In this document: positions 10,511-18,808 of the stretch, one piece after another
How positions within the stretch are numbered: the first letter of the stretch is position 1
How the letters are laid out: the number at the start of each line of letters is the position of its first letter
Program-made: the position numbers and the translations under genes
The notes under the pieces: model-generated
The model's database searches: none
What the model saw: only the letters and a program-made list of their open reading frames with translations
What the model was told of the DNA's origin: nothing
From: a virus
Reading direction: 5' to 3' (one strand)
Length of the DNA: 64,000 bases
Virus record (IMG/VR): IMGVR_UViG_3300008117_000029
Coordinates: 62,001-126,000 of that record

Positions 10511-10539
10511 TTGACATATAGGGATTTCCCAATTATAAT
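10511..10539 (+). promoter_or_regulatory. sigma70-like promoter for the gp32-like gene
   Basis: TTGACA (10511-10516) and TATAAT (10534-10539) are perfect matches to the two sigma70 hexamers with the optimal 17-base spacing. They sit between the upstream terminator and the gp32 start at 10565. Bacteroidetes primary sigma factors prefer a different consensus, so which polymerase form reads this is open. Confidence 0.6.
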
Positions 10540-10564
10540 TAATAAACAATAAAAACAATTCAAA

Positions 10565-11422
10565 ATGACAAATGTATTAGATGCCGTATTGGCGCAGTAT
10601 GAAAAAAATCAAATCGGGGGCGGGGCCCAATCCAAAATGTCGCAAGACGAAAGAATGAAAAAGTATTTCGCTTTAATCCTTGGTGATAAAGAGAAATCAG
10701 GTCAGAGAAGAATTAGAATTCTCCCTACACAAGATGGTTCCTCACCATTCAAAGAGGCTTGGTATCACGAAATCCAAGTAGGAGGTCAATGGCAAAAGTT
10801 CTATGACCCAGGAAAAAACGACAATGAGCGTTCTCCACTTAACGAAGTTTATGAAGAATTGATGAGCACAGGTAAGGAATCTGACAAGGAACTTGCTAAG
10901 CAATACAAATCTCGTAAGTTTTACATCGTAAAAGTTATCGACAGAGATAACGAAGCTGATGGACCAAAGTTTTGGAGATTCAAACACAACTACAAGAACG
11001 AAGGTATCTTAGATAAAATCATTCCAATTTGGAGAAACAAAGGTGATGTTACTGACCCTGAGAATGGTCGTGACCTTATCATCGAACTTGCTAAATCCAA
11101 AACACCTAAGGGTAAAGAATACACAACCGTATCTGCGATTATGTATGATGACCCGGCTCCTGTTCATACAGACAAGGACCAAGCTAAAGAGTGGATTAAC
11201 GATGAGTTAAGTTGGACTGATGTATACAGTAAGAAACCTGTTGAGTACCTTGAGGCAATCGCAAGAGGTGAAACTCCAAAGTGGGATACTGAAAAAGGTG
11301 GATATGTTTATGGTGACAGCACAGTTTCTGAGGAAACACTCGGTGGTTCATCAAAACCAACTACCAAAAAGGTTCAAGACCCACAAGCAGATTCTGAAGT
11401 AGACGAAGATTTACCATTCTAA
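10565..11422 (+). CDS. 32: gp32-like single-stranded DNA-binding protein
   Basis: This 285-residue protein coats single-stranded DNA during replication and recombination. The N-terminal 25 residues resemble the basic cooperativity arm; the core includes RRIRILPTQDG, EAWYHEIQVG and KFWRFKHNYKNEG. The C-terminal tail is low-complexity and acidic, ending SEVDEDLPF, the kind of tail T4 gp32 uses to recruit partners such as the helicase loader, polymerase and UvsX. T4 gp32 binds zinc through one His and three Cys; this protein has no cysteine at all, so the zinc site is absent. It has its own promoter candidate and a terminator on each side, fitting a separately and strongly expressed gene, and is followed by uvsX. 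It ends very close to the usual gp32 length (301 in T4). Confidence 0.88.
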   Translation: MTNVLDAVLAQYEKNQIGGGAQSKMSQDERMKKYFALILGDKEKSGQRRIRILPTQDGSSPFKEAWYHEIQVGGQWQKFYDPGKNDNERSPLNEVYEELMSTGKESDKELAKQYKSRKFYIVKVIDRDNEADGPKFWRFKHNYKNEGILDKIIPIWRNKGDVTDPENGRDLIIELAKSKTPKGKEYTTVSAIMYDDPAPVHTDKDQAKEWINDELSWTDVYSKKPVEYLEAIARGETPKWDTEKGGYVYGDSTVSEETLGGSSKPTTKKVQDPQADSEVDEDLPF

Positions 11423-11431
11423 TTTTATAAC

Positions 11432-11460
11432 AAGGGCGGTGTTGAGCCGCCCTTATTTTT
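11432..11460 (+). terminator. rho-independent terminator after the gp32-like gene
   Basis: An 8-bp GC-rich stem AAGGGCGG/CCGCCCTT with a seven-base loop is followed by ATTTTT. It starts ten bases after the gp32 stop, and uvsX starts only 12 bases after it. uvsX must therefore depend on partial read-through or on RNA processing, giving more gp32 than UvsX message. Confidence 0.85.
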
Positions 11461-11472
11461 ATGTAACACAAT

Positions 11473-12474
11473 ATGGCTATTAAGAAAAACGATTTCGGTA
11501 ATTTAAAAAAGAAGTTCTCAACTTCAGCAAGATATAAACCACAAAGATTTTTGGACTTAGGTTCTGACTTTTTGGATGCAGTTGGACTTCCAGGTCCCGC
11601 AGTTGGACATATCAACATGTTCCTCGGGCACTCAGATACAGGTAAAACAACTGCAGCCATCAAAGCTGCGGTAGATGCTCAGAAGAAAGAAATACTTCCT
11701 GTATTCATAATCACAGAACAGAAATGGAGTTTTGACCACGCCAAACTTATGGGTTTCCAATGCGAAGAAGTTGTTGATAAAGAAACAGGCGAACTTGATT
11801 GGGATGGATTTTTCTTATTCAATAACAATTTCAGTTACATTGAACAAATCACAGACTACATCAATCAACTCCTTGATGCACAAGAAAAAGGGGAATTGAA
11901 TTACAGTTTATGTTTTATATGGGATTCAGTTGGTTCTGTTCCTTGTAAAATGACATACGAAGGTAAAGGTGGTAAACAACACAACGCATCTGTGTTATCA
12001 GATAAAATTGGTATGGGTATCAACCAAAGAATCTCAGGCTCTAGAAAGGCAGACACCGAATACGAAAATACACTTATTATTATCAACCAACCATGGGTAG
12101 AACTACCCGACAATCCTTTTGGTCAACCAAAGATTAAGGCTAAAGGTGGAGAATCAGTTTGGTTAAACTCATCATTAGTTTTCCTTTTCGGAAATCAAAA
12201 AGGTGCTGGAACTACCAAGATTACTGCTACCAAAGACAAACGCTCAGTGAAATTTGCAGTAAGAAGTAAAATCTCAGTTATGAAAAATCACATCAACGGA
12301 TTGGGTTTTGATGACGGAAAGATTATTGTTACTCCTCACGGGTTCTTGGCTGGTAAAGATTCAACCGAAGAAAAAGCGTCTATCGAGGCCTACAAAAAAG
12401 AATACGCCGACTATTGGAAAGATATTATCGGTGCTGAAGGGGATTTTACACTCACAGAAGAAAAAGAAGATTGA
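11473..12474 (+). CDS. uvsX: UvsX-like RecA-family recombinase
   Basis: This 333-residue RecA/RAD51-family ATPase pairs homologous DNA in recombination-dependent replication and repair. The Walker A motif is GHSDTGKT at residues 52-59. Walker B is LCFIWDS with Asp151. The L2-like region follows ENTLIIINQPW, and a KGG motif occurs in IKAKGGESVW. The form GHSDTGKTT is characteristic of T4-type UvsX rather than bacterial RecA. The C-terminus is acidic (TLTEEKED). It lies downstream of gp32, with which T4 UvsX acts, and ahead of the exonuclease gene, forming a recombination/replication run. T4 UvsX is about 390 residues, so this version is somewhat short but complete in its core. Confidence 0.9.
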   Translation: MAIKKNDFGNLKKKFSTSARYKPQRFLDLGSDFLDAVGLPGPAVGHINMFLGHSDTGKTTAAIKAAVDAQKKEILPVFIITEQKWSFDHAKLMGFQCEEVVDKETGELDWDGFFLFNNNFSYIEQITDYINQLLDAQEKGELNYSLCFIWDSVGSVPCKMTYEGKGGKQHNASVLSDKIGMGINQRISGSRKADTEYENTLIIINQPWVELPDNPFGQPKIKAKGGESVWLNSSLVFLFGNQKGAGTTKITATKDKRSVKFAVRSKISVMKNHINGLGFDDGKIIVTPHGFLAGKDSTEEKASIEAYKKEYADYWKDIIGAEGDFTLTEEKED

Positions 12475-12497
12475 TTGTTCACCATTAAATTGAATAT

Positions 12498-13490
12498 GTG
12501 ACGAAGACATTGTTGGTGGATGGGGACAACCTATTCAAAATTGGATTTCACGGGGTCAGAGACCTTTATAGTGACGGTTCTCATATAGGTGGAGTATATC
12601 ACTTCATCAACACAATCAGGAGATTTTTAGAGATGCATAATCACGATAAAGTGATTGTATTTTGGGACGGTGATTCTAACTCATCAATCAGAAAATCTTT
12701 ATACCCACAATACAAGGGTAATCGTCGTCAAGACATGAATGAATACAAATACGAATCTTACTTGCAACAAAAGGCAAGAGTAAAGATGTATTTGGAGGAG
12801 GTCTATGTGCGACAAGTCGAAATGATTAACAATGAAGCTGACGACCTAATATCCTATTATACTCAAATAGCGACCGATGAAGAGATTATCATATTCTCGG
12901 CAGACAAAGACTTAACACAGTTAATTAACCCAAGGGTGACCATCTATTCACCCGTAGGTAAAGGTTATCTAAAGAACGGGGATAAGGTAACAATCAATAA
13001 AGTGGATATTCCACATTACAACGTTACTTTGACAAAAATCATGACAGGTGATAAGTCAGATAATATAGATGGTATCGAAGGCCTGGGTGAAAAAACTTTA
13101 GTAAAACTTTTTCCGATTATGCTTGAAAAACAATGCACTATCGAAGAAATATTGGATTATGCACGAAATATCCCGCAAAAAAAACCTATTAAAAGTTTAT
13201 CTAATATTTTGACAGGAAAGACAAAAAGCGGTATACTTGGAGAACAGTTCTACAGAATAAATAAACAAATTGTTGATTTGAATACACCCCTAATAACCGA
13301 CGAAGGTAAAACCTTAGTAGAACAAATCTACACAGACACCATAGACCCAACAGATAGGGGATATAAAAACTTAATGAGATTGATGATGGAGGACGGACTC
13401 TTCAAATATCTCCCCACAAATGATGAGGCATGGGTTAATTTCCTCAAACCTTTTTTAAAATTAATAAGAAAAGAAAAACGAAAGAAATGA
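12498..13490 (+). CDS. 5'-3' exonuclease / flap nuclease (PIN-FEN family, T4 RNase H-like)
   Basis: This 330-residue FEN-family nuclease is likely to remove RNA primers and 5' flaps. Metal-binding acidic motifs appear in order: VDGDN (7-11), FWDGDS (55-60), EADD (113-116) and SADKD (134-138). The helix-three-turn-helix DNA-binding signature is GDKSDNIDGIEGLGEKT (184-200). YKGNR at 72-76 is the conserved arch-side motif. The start is GTG at 12498; an ATG two bases earlier runs directly into a stop, so GTG is needed. It ends with an ATGA overlap into the oxygenase gene. T4 RNase H (rnh) has 305 residues and the same fold, and is the best analogue. Confidence 0.88.
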   Translation: MTKTLLVDGDNLFKIGFHGVRDLYSDGSHIGGVYHFINTIRRFLEMHNHDKVIVFWDGDSNSSIRKSLYPQYKGNRRQDMNEYKYESYLQQKARVKMYLEEVYVRQVEMINNEADDLISYYTQIATDEEIIIFSADKDLTQLINPRVTIYSPVGKGYLKNGDKVTINKVDIPHYNVTLTKIMTGDKSDNIDGIEGLGEKTLVKLFPIMLEKQCTIEEILDYARNIPQKKPIKSLSNILTGKTKSGILGEQFYRINKQIVDLNTPLITDEGKTLVEQIYTDTIDPTDRGYKNLMRLMMEDGLFKYLPTNDEAWVNFLKPFLKLIRKEKRKK

Positions 13491-14227
13491 TAGACTACAC
13501 TTTATCAGATAAACTGAAAATTCAGTATCAAACTGCGAAACCTTTTCCATACATTGTGATTGATAATTTTTTACCAGACTTCTTACTAAAAAGTTGTTTA
13601 GAAGAAATTAAAAAACACAAGAAATGGTTTTCTAATGAAGAAGAATGGGTTGAAGAGTTTGAGAAAAACAAATTATATTACCCAACACATTCTACCGATA
13701 TGGAAGAGTTTAAAAACTACCTTCCTATTACCAATATGATTACAGAGTATATGAATTCAGAACCATTTATTAAATTTTTAGAAAATTTAACAGGGTTTGA
13801 GAAATTATATAGAGACCCTATAATGTTGGGAGGGGGAATACATAAAATAAATAAAGGGGGTAAGTTATCTATTCACATTGATTATAACCAACACCCTGGT
13901 AAAAAATGGAAACGTAACTTAAATCTATTACTTTATTTAAATGAAACTTGGTTGAAAGAATGGGGAGGTAATTTAGAGTTATGGGGTGGAGACCCTTGGA
14001 AAAAAGAAATAGAGATAGAACCAATATTCAATAGAGCGGTTATTTTTTCTATTGAAGATGCACCTCATGGGCATCCACTACCATTAAAAACACCTGATGA
14101 TGTGTCAAGATATTCATTAGCACTTTATTACTTCACCGATGAAGAAGTAAAAAACAAACACACAGTTATCTTCTACAAAGAAGAAGAATTGGGTATAAAT
14201 GAAACAGATAACTTATTTAAATTTTAA
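13487..14227 (+). CDS. 2-oxoglutarate/Fe(II)-dependent oxygenase (prolyl 4-hydroxylase-like)
   Basis: This is a 246-residue protein with the double-stranded beta-helix oxygenase signature. The HxD motif is His130-Ile-Asp132 (IHIDYN), the distal His is His194 or His196 in DAPHGHP, and the 2-oxoglutarate-binding Arg is Arg208 in SRYSLALYYF. The N-terminal PYIVIDNFLP is the usual opening of P4H-type family members. Such enzymes hydroxylate protein side chains, nucleobases or small molecules; the substrate cannot be read from sequence. The ATGA overlap with the exonuclease gene places it in the replication unit. T4-like marine phages often carry such oxygenases. A link to the proline-rich virion proteins is possible but purely speculative. 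Confidence 0.85.
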   Translation: MIDYTLSDKLKIQYQTAKPFPYIVIDNFLPDFLLKSCLEEIKKHKKWFSNEEEWVEEFEKNKLYYPTHSTDMEEFKNYLPITNMITEYMNSEPFIKFLENLTGFEKLYRDPIMLGGGIHKINKGGKLSIHIDYNQHPGKKWKRNLNLLLYLNETWLKEWGGNLELWGGDPWKKEIEIEPIFNRAVIFSIEDAPHGHPLPLKTPDDVSRYSLALYYFTDEEVKNKHTVIFYKEEELGINETDNLFKF

Positions 14228-14254
14228 GCAAATACAAACAAAAATTAAACAAAC

Positions 14255-14704
14255 ATGAAAGAGCAAGACAGCACAAAAATGGAATTTCTATTGACCCTCA
14301 ATGAAAACATTGTTGTTCAGAGGTTTTTTAATGTTCGTGGTTACAACCCGAAAGCTAAGAACTCTATGGAACTTTATGGATTCATGAAGGCATTCAGTGA
14401 GGAACTCCATTATTATCTAAAAATGAAGACTGTGATTTACATGATGGATAACAAGGACGCCATCAATGATAATCCAGCAATTATGGAAACATCGTTCACA
14501 GAAGGTCCTGAATTTTTCAACCTTTATGTCAAGTTGGGCGACACGACAATTTGTCATAGAAGAATTGATGGAAAACTTTATCCACCAAAAGTTCGTTATA
14601 CAGTTGACGTAAGACCATTCTTGAAAGAATTACTTAGAGAATTAACTGACATTTTTTCAGCAAAAAAATTAACTCACGAGTATTTGGAATTTGACCTTAT
14701 CTAA
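14255..14704 (+). CDS. hypothetical protein between oxygenase and helicase genes
   Basis: This is a 149-residue soluble protein with mixed alpha/beta character: a FSEELHYYLKMKTVIYMMD helix near residues 48-66, a strand-rich middle (FFNLYVKLGDTTICHRRIDG) and a helical C-terminus (FLKELLRELTDIFSAKKL). There are no cysteine clusters, nucleotide-binding motifs or membrane segments. It lies 27 bases after the oxygenase stop and 39 bases before the helicase start, within a run of replication genes. The place resembles that of the helicase-loader or small accessory genes in T4-like genomes, but the sequence gives no support for that, and I do not recognise the family. Confidence 0.65.
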   Translation: MKEQDSTKMEFLLTLNENIVVQRFFNVRGYNPKAKNSMELYGFMKAFSEELHYYLKMKTVIYMMDNKDAINDNPAIMETSFTEGPEFFNLYVKLGDTTICHRRIDGKLYPPKVRYTVDVRPFLKELLRELTDIFSAKKLTHEYLEFDLI

Positions 14705-14743
14705 GGACTATTTAAATTATAAGGGGGGAATCACAGAGAGTTT

Positions 14744-16123
14744 ATGAATAAGAATTTTGACTACTTAGGTAATACATTTCAGATACAATTAATAAATCAA
14801 ATAATCCTTGATAAGGACTTTTCAAGTTCAATCTTGGATGTTATTGAGAGTTCATATTTCGATAACAAATACTTTAAAATCATTATTCAAATGATTAAAG
14901 AGTATTATGTAAAATATGAATCAACACCAAACTTCGAAACTTTAGAACAAATTATAAAGTCCGAGGTTAGTCAAGAACTTGTAGCTAAAATTGTTTTAGA
15001 TACTCTCAATCAAGTAAAAGATGCACCATTAGAAGGAACTCAGTTCGTTCAAGAGAAGGCATTGAAATTCTGTAAACAACAAGAGTTACAGAAAGCAATG
15101 GACAAGGCACAAAAGATAATCACTGAGGGTGATTTCGAATCCTACGATAAAGTCGAAGGTCTTGTTAGAGAGGCTCTTCAAGTTGGTGAAATCGAGAAAG
15201 GACAATCAGACGTATTCAACGATTTGGAAAATGTTCTTGTTGAAGATTATAGACACCCAATTCCAATGGGTATTGCAGGAATTGACAAACTACTCAAAGG
15301 TGGTTTAGCGAAAGGTGAGATTGGTGTTATCTTGGCACCAACAGGTGTTGGTAAGACAACCGTCCTCACAAAAATTTCTAATACAGCTTTCAATATGGGA
15401 TATAACGTTCTTCAAATATTTTTTGAGGACAACCCAAAAATTATCCAAAGAAAACATTTTACCATTTGGACTGGCATAGAACCCGATAACTTGGTTTTCC
15501 ATAAAGAAAAAGTTATGGAAAAAATTACTGAGATTAAGGAAACGATGCAAAACAAATTAGTTCTTAAGAAATTAGCTTCAGATACAATGACCATGAATCA
15601 AATAAAGAATCAGGTCAGAAAAATGATAGCGGATGGAACAAGGATTGATATGATAGTAATGGACTATATTGATTGTGTTCTACCAGAATCAAGTGCTAAA
15701 GACGAATGGAAAGCCGAAGGTTCAATTATGAGAGCATTCGAAGCCATGTGTCATGAACTTGACATAGCTGGTTGGACAGCAACCCAAGGTAATAGAAGTT
15801 CAATCTCATCTGAGGTTGTTACTACTGACCAAATGGGAGGTTCAATTAAGAAAGCCCAAGTCGGTCACGTCATCATAACCGTGGCAAAAACACTACAACA
15901 AAAAGAAATGAACTTAGCAACTATTGCAATTACTAAGTCTCGTTTAGGTAAAGATGGTGTTGTATTCGAAAACTGTAAATTCAACAACGAATTACTTGAA
16001 ATAGATACGGAATCATCTGTAACCTTCTTAGGTTTTGAAGAACAACAAGAAGAAAGAAAAAGAGATAGAGTTAAGGAGCTTCTCGAGAAAAGAAAAGAAA
16101 GAGAGCAACAAAAAAATCCATAA
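14744..16123 (+). CDS. 41: replicative DNA helicase (DnaB / gp41-like)
   Basis: This 459-residue hexameric 5'-3' helicase of the RecA-like DnaB family unwinds the fork ahead of the polymerase. Residues 1-140 are the alpha-helical N-terminal domain that contacts primase. The C-terminal motor has Walker A LAPTGVGKTT (198-207), Walker B RIDMIVMDYID (300-310) and the DNA-contacting TQGNR segment (347-351). The C-terminal tail is highly charged (QEERKRDRVKELLEKRK). T4 gp41 is 475 residues, so the length agrees. The upstream gap contains a G-rich string (AAGGGGGGAA) about 17 bases before ATG, one of few G-rich leader stretches in the window. Its partner primase is encoded far away at 61044. Confidence 0.9.
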   Translation: MNKNFDYLGNTFQIQLINQIILDKDFSSSILDVIESSYFDNKYFKIIIQMIKEYYVKYESTPNFETLEQIIKSEVSQELVAKIVLDTLNQVKDAPLEGTQFVQEKALKFCKQQELQKAMDKAQKIITEGDFESYDKVEGLVREALQVGEIEKGQSDVFNDLENVLVEDYRHPIPMGIAGIDKLLKGGLAKGEIGVILAPTGVGKTTVLTKISNTAFNMGYNVLQIFFEDNPKIIQRKHFTIWTGIEPDNLVFHKEKVMEKITEIKETMQNKLVLKKLASDTMTMNQIKNQVRKMIADGTRIDMIVMDYIDCVLPESSAKDEWKAEGSIMRAFEAMCHELDIAGWTATQGNRSSISSEVVTTDQMGGSIKKAQVGHVIITVAKTLQQKEMNLATIAITKSRLGKDGVVFENCKFNNELLEIDTESSVTFLGFEEQQEERKRDRVKELLEKRKEREQQKNP

Positions 16124-16166
16124 TTAAATATCTACTTTATAACAAAAAAACTTATTTTTTTTTAAT

Positions 16167-16230
16167 TAATTTTGTGGTCGGAAAGTGTTCGACCGCATAT
16201 TTATCATAAAAATCGACGATTTTTTGATAA
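16167..16230 (+). promoter_or_regulatory. leader hairpins upstream of the ribonucleotide reductase gene
   Basis: The 134-base gap before the reductase gene holds two hairpins. The first is GTGGTCG/CGACCGC (16174-16196, one G-T pair, nine-base loop). The second is a 13-bp AT-rich stem TTATCATAAAAATC/GATTTTTTGATAA with one bulged T and a GAC loop (16201-16230). TAATTTTG at 16167-16174 matches the Bacteroidetes -7 form TAnnTTTG, but I found no TTTG at the right distance upstream. The hairpins could be regulatory or end the helicase message. They do not resemble a B12 riboswitch in size. Confidence 0.4.
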
Positions 16231-16257
16231 AAACTTACACAACAAAAACTACAAAAA

Positions 16258-18120
16258 ATGGACATTTCGAACAGGATTTTATCGGAGATTACAGTATACA
16301 TGAAGTATGCTAAGTATATTCCCGAACTTAAGAGAAGAGAAACGTGGCAAGAATTAGTCACAAGAAACATGGAGATGCATATCAAAAAGTATCCCAAACT
16401 AGAAGAAGAAATCAGAGAGAACTATAAATACGTTTATAGAAAACAAGTTCTTCCTTCAATGAGGTCAATGCAATTTGCAGGTAAACCCATTGAAATTTCT
16501 CCAAACAGAATTTACAACTGTGCATTTGCACCGATTGATGATTGGAGAGTATTTTCTGAAATCATGTTCTTACTCTTAGGTGGAACAGGTGTTGGATACT
16601 CAGTTCAAAAACACCATGTTGAGTTGTTACCTGAGGTTAGAAAACCAAATAAAGAGAGAGGTAGAAGATGGTTAGTTGCAGACTCTATCGAGGGATGGGC
16701 TGATGCTGTTAAAGTATTAGTCAAGTCATACTTCTTTGGTGGTTCTCATATCGAGTTTGATTATAGTGATATCAGACCAAAAGGTGCTAGACTTGTAACA
16801 TCGGGTGGTAAGGCTCCTGGTCCTCAACCACTGAAAGAATGTCTAATCAAATTAGAAGGTATTTTAGAAGCGAAAGAAGATGGAGAAAAATTAACTCCAA
16901 TCGAAGTTCATGACATGGTATGTCACATTGCGGACGCAGTGTTAGCTGGTGGTATCAGAAGAGCGGCTTTGATTTGTTTATTCTCAGCAACTGATGAAGA
17001 TATGATTGGTTGTAAAAGTGGTGCTTGGTGGGAACAAAATCCACAAAGAGGAAGAGCTAATAACTCAGCAGTATTGATGAGACACAAAATTACAAAGGAC
17101 TATTTTATGGACCTTTGGAAAAGAATCGAAGCAAGTGGTGCTGGCGAACCTGGTATCTACTTAAGTAATGACAAAGATTGGGGAACTAACCCATGTTGTG
17201 AAATTGCACTTCGTCCTTTCCAATTCTGTAACTTGACTGAAGTGAACGTTTCAAATGTCGTATCTCAAGAAGATTACGAAGATAGAGTTAAGGCTGCTTC
17301 TTTCATTGGCACTCTTCAGGCAGGATATACTGATTTCCATTATCTAAGACCAATTTGGCAAAGAACTACAGAAAAAGATGCCCTTATTGGTATCTCAATG
17401 ACAGGAATTGGCTCAGGAGCGGTTATGGGTCTCAACATGAAATCAGCGGCTAAAGTGGTAAAAGAAGAAAATGAAAGAGTAACATCCCTAATTGGTATTA
17501 ATAAGTCGGCTAGAACCACAACAGTAAAACCGGCAGGAACTACCTCACTAACACTTGGAACTTCATCAGGTATTCACGCATGGCATAACGATTACTATAT
17601 CAGAAGAGTTAGAGTTGGTAAAAACGAAGCAATATACACACACCTAAAGAATAATCATCCTGAACTTGTTGAAGATGAATATTTCAGACCACATGACACT
17701 GCAGTTATTAGTATACCACAAAAGGCACCTGAAGGGTCTATCTTAAGAAATGAATCACCCATTCAACTCTTAGAAAGAGTTAAAAAGGTTCAACAAGAAT
17801 GGATTAAACCAGGTCATAGAAATGGTTCAAATGCACATAACGTATCTGCAACAGTTTCTATTCGTGAACATGAATGGCCGGCAGTTGGTGAATGGATGTG
17901 GGAAAATAAGGAACATTATAATGGACTTTCAGTTTTACCTTACAATGGTGGAACATATATTCAAGCACCTTTTGAAGATTGCACAAAAGAAAAATACGAA
18001 GAGCTATTACAAACGCTAAAAGATGTTGATTTGTCAAAAATTGTTGAAAATGATGATGATACTGATTTAAGTGGAGAACTAGCATGTGCTGGAGGAGCTT
18101 GTGAGATTACATTGGTATAA
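16258..18120 (+). CDS. nrdJ: adenosylcobalamin-dependent (class II) ribonucleotide reductase, monomeric type
   Basis: This is a 620-residue enzyme that reduces ribonucleotides to deoxyribonucleotides with a B12-generated thiyl radical, supplying DNA precursors without oxygen dependence. Key residues align with the Lactobacillus RTPR pattern: Cys88 in YNCAF, the NPCCEI motif with Asn311, Cys313 (radical) and Glu315, then Cys324 (FQFCNLTEVNV) eleven residues after Cys313. The C-terminal redox pair Cys610/Cys615 (CAGGAC) is five residues apart as in RTPR. The LLLGGTGVGYS and PAGTTSLTLGTSSGIHAWH segments are family hallmarks. It is shorter than the Lactobacillus enzyme (about 739). Placed after the helicase gene, it belongs to the replication supply module. 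A Cys-rich small gene follows three bases later. Confidence 0.92.
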   Translation: MDISNRILSEITVYMKYAKYIPELKRRETWQELVTRNMEMHIKKYPKLEEEIRENYKYVYRKQVLPSMRSMQFAGKPIEISPNRIYNCAFAPIDDWRVFSEIMFLLLGGTGVGYSVQKHHVELLPEVRKPNKERGRRWLVADSIEGWADAVKVLVKSYFFGGSHIEFDYSDIRPKGARLVTSGGKAPGPQPLKECLIKLEGILEAKEDGEKLTPIEVHDMVCHIADAVLAGGIRRAALICLFSATDEDMIGCKSGAWWEQNPQRGRANNSAVLMRHKITKDYFMDLWKRIEASGAGEPGIYLSNDKDWGTNPCCEIALRPFQFCNLTEVNVSNVVSQEDYEDRVKAASFIGTLQAGYTDFHYLRPIWQRTTEKDALIGISMTGIGSGAVMGLNMKSAAKVVKEENERVTSLIGINKSARTTTVKPAGTTSLTLGTSSGIHAWHNDYYIRRVRVGKNEAIYTHLKNNHPELVEDEYFRPHDTAVISIPQKAPEGSILRNESPIQLLERVKKVQQEWIKPGHRNGSNAHNVSATVSIREHEWPAVGEWMWENKEHYNGLSVLPYNGGTYIQAPFEDCTKEKYEELLQTLKDVDLSKIVENDDDTDLSGELACAGGACEITLV

Positions 18121-18123
18121 CCT

Positions 18124-18312
18124 ATGAAAAATAATGAAGATAAAAGGGTCGAGCCTAAAAAACTTGACCCTTCTTATTTCTACGAAGAGAACGGTAGAAT
18201 AGTGTTCACAGAGAATTATCACACTAACAGAGGATATTGTTGTGGAAATAATTGTAGACATTGTCCATTCGAACCGAGAGCTGAAAGAGGAAATACTATA
18301 TTAAAAAAATAA
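18124..18312 (+). CDS. small Cys-rich protein (DUF5522-like)
   Basis: This 62-residue protein has a charged N-terminus (DKRVEPKKLDPSYFYEENG) followed by YHTNRGYCCGNNCRHCPF. The cysteine arrangement CCxxxCxxC and the phrase RGYCCGxxCRHCP match the bacterial DUF5522 family as I remember it, common in Bacteroidetes and proteobacteria and of unknown function; a metal-binding role is likely from the cysteines. It starts three bases after the reductase stop and must be co-transcribed with it. A role in reductase redox or metal chemistry is only an inference from this linkage. Confidence 0.75.
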   Translation: MKNNEDKRVEPKKLDPSYFYEENGRIVFTENYHTNRGYCCGNNCRHCPFEPRAERGNTILKK

Positions 18313-18320
18313 TCCAACTA

Positions 18321-18328
18321 TATTTATA
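18321..18328 (+). promoter_or_regulatory. TATTTATA motif before the gp25-like gene
   Basis: A perfect TATTTATA lies four bases before the ATG of the gp25-like gene, in the 20-base gap marking the switch from replication to structural genes. Initiation from it would give an almost leaderless message. Confidence 0.55.
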
Positions 18329-18332
18329 CAAT

Positions 18333-18803
18333 ATGGCAGATGGAATTACATATGGTATAAATTTCCCCTTTAGGGATTCGAGGAAAGGAGACTACTTAGC
18401 ACTTACTGAATTTGAGGCTCAGGAAATCAAAGCTGACCTTCTACATTTAATTCTTACAAGAAAGGGTTCGAGATATTTTCTACCAGAATTCGGAACGAGA
18501 CTTTATGAATTTATATTTGAACCTTTCGATGGGTTGACATTTGCAGCAATCGAATCAGATATCAGAGATGCGGTTTCCCAATTTATGCCAGAGTTACTTT
18601 TGAATAATATAACAATAGAACCTGCTGATATCCAAGAGGAAATCGATTCAGCCAATACTCCAAACATCGCAGGTCCTGGTGATATATCAATATATCGTTT
18701 CCCGGGTAAAGGGACTTCTGAATATACCGCAAAATTAAGAATTGACTATTCAACCGAAAGGAATGCGTTTGGTCAAAGTGATTTTATAATTGTCAATATT
18801 TAA
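18333..18803 (+). CDS. 25: gp25-like baseplate wedge protein (GPW/gp25 family)
   Basis: This is a 156-residue protein. The family core is clear: a first helix (EFEAQEIKADLLHLILTRKG), the RYFLPEFGTRLYEFIFEPFD motif at about residues 48-67, and a second helix leading to a beta segment. The EFGT(R/K)L pattern defines the gp25/GPW family, the sheath-initiating part of contractile-tail baseplates in phages and type VI secretion. T4 gp25 has 132 residues; the extra residues here form a short C-terminal strand region. It is followed after five bases by the gp6-like gene, the same order as in T4-like baseplate wedges. Confidence 0.88.
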   Translation: MADGITYGINFPFRDSRKGDYLALTEFEAQEIKADLLHLILTRKGSRYFLPEFGTRLYEFIFEPFDGLTFAAIESDIRDAVSQFMPELLLNNITIEPADIQEEIDSANTPNIAGPGDISIYRFPGKGTSEYTAKLRIDYSTERNAFGQSDFIIVNI

Positions 18804-18808
18804 AATAG

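Noticed and set aside
16124-16257. Cobalamin riboswitch before the B12-dependent reductase
   Set aside because: The gap is only 134 bases and lacks the multi-stem B12-box architecture; just two simple hairpins are present.
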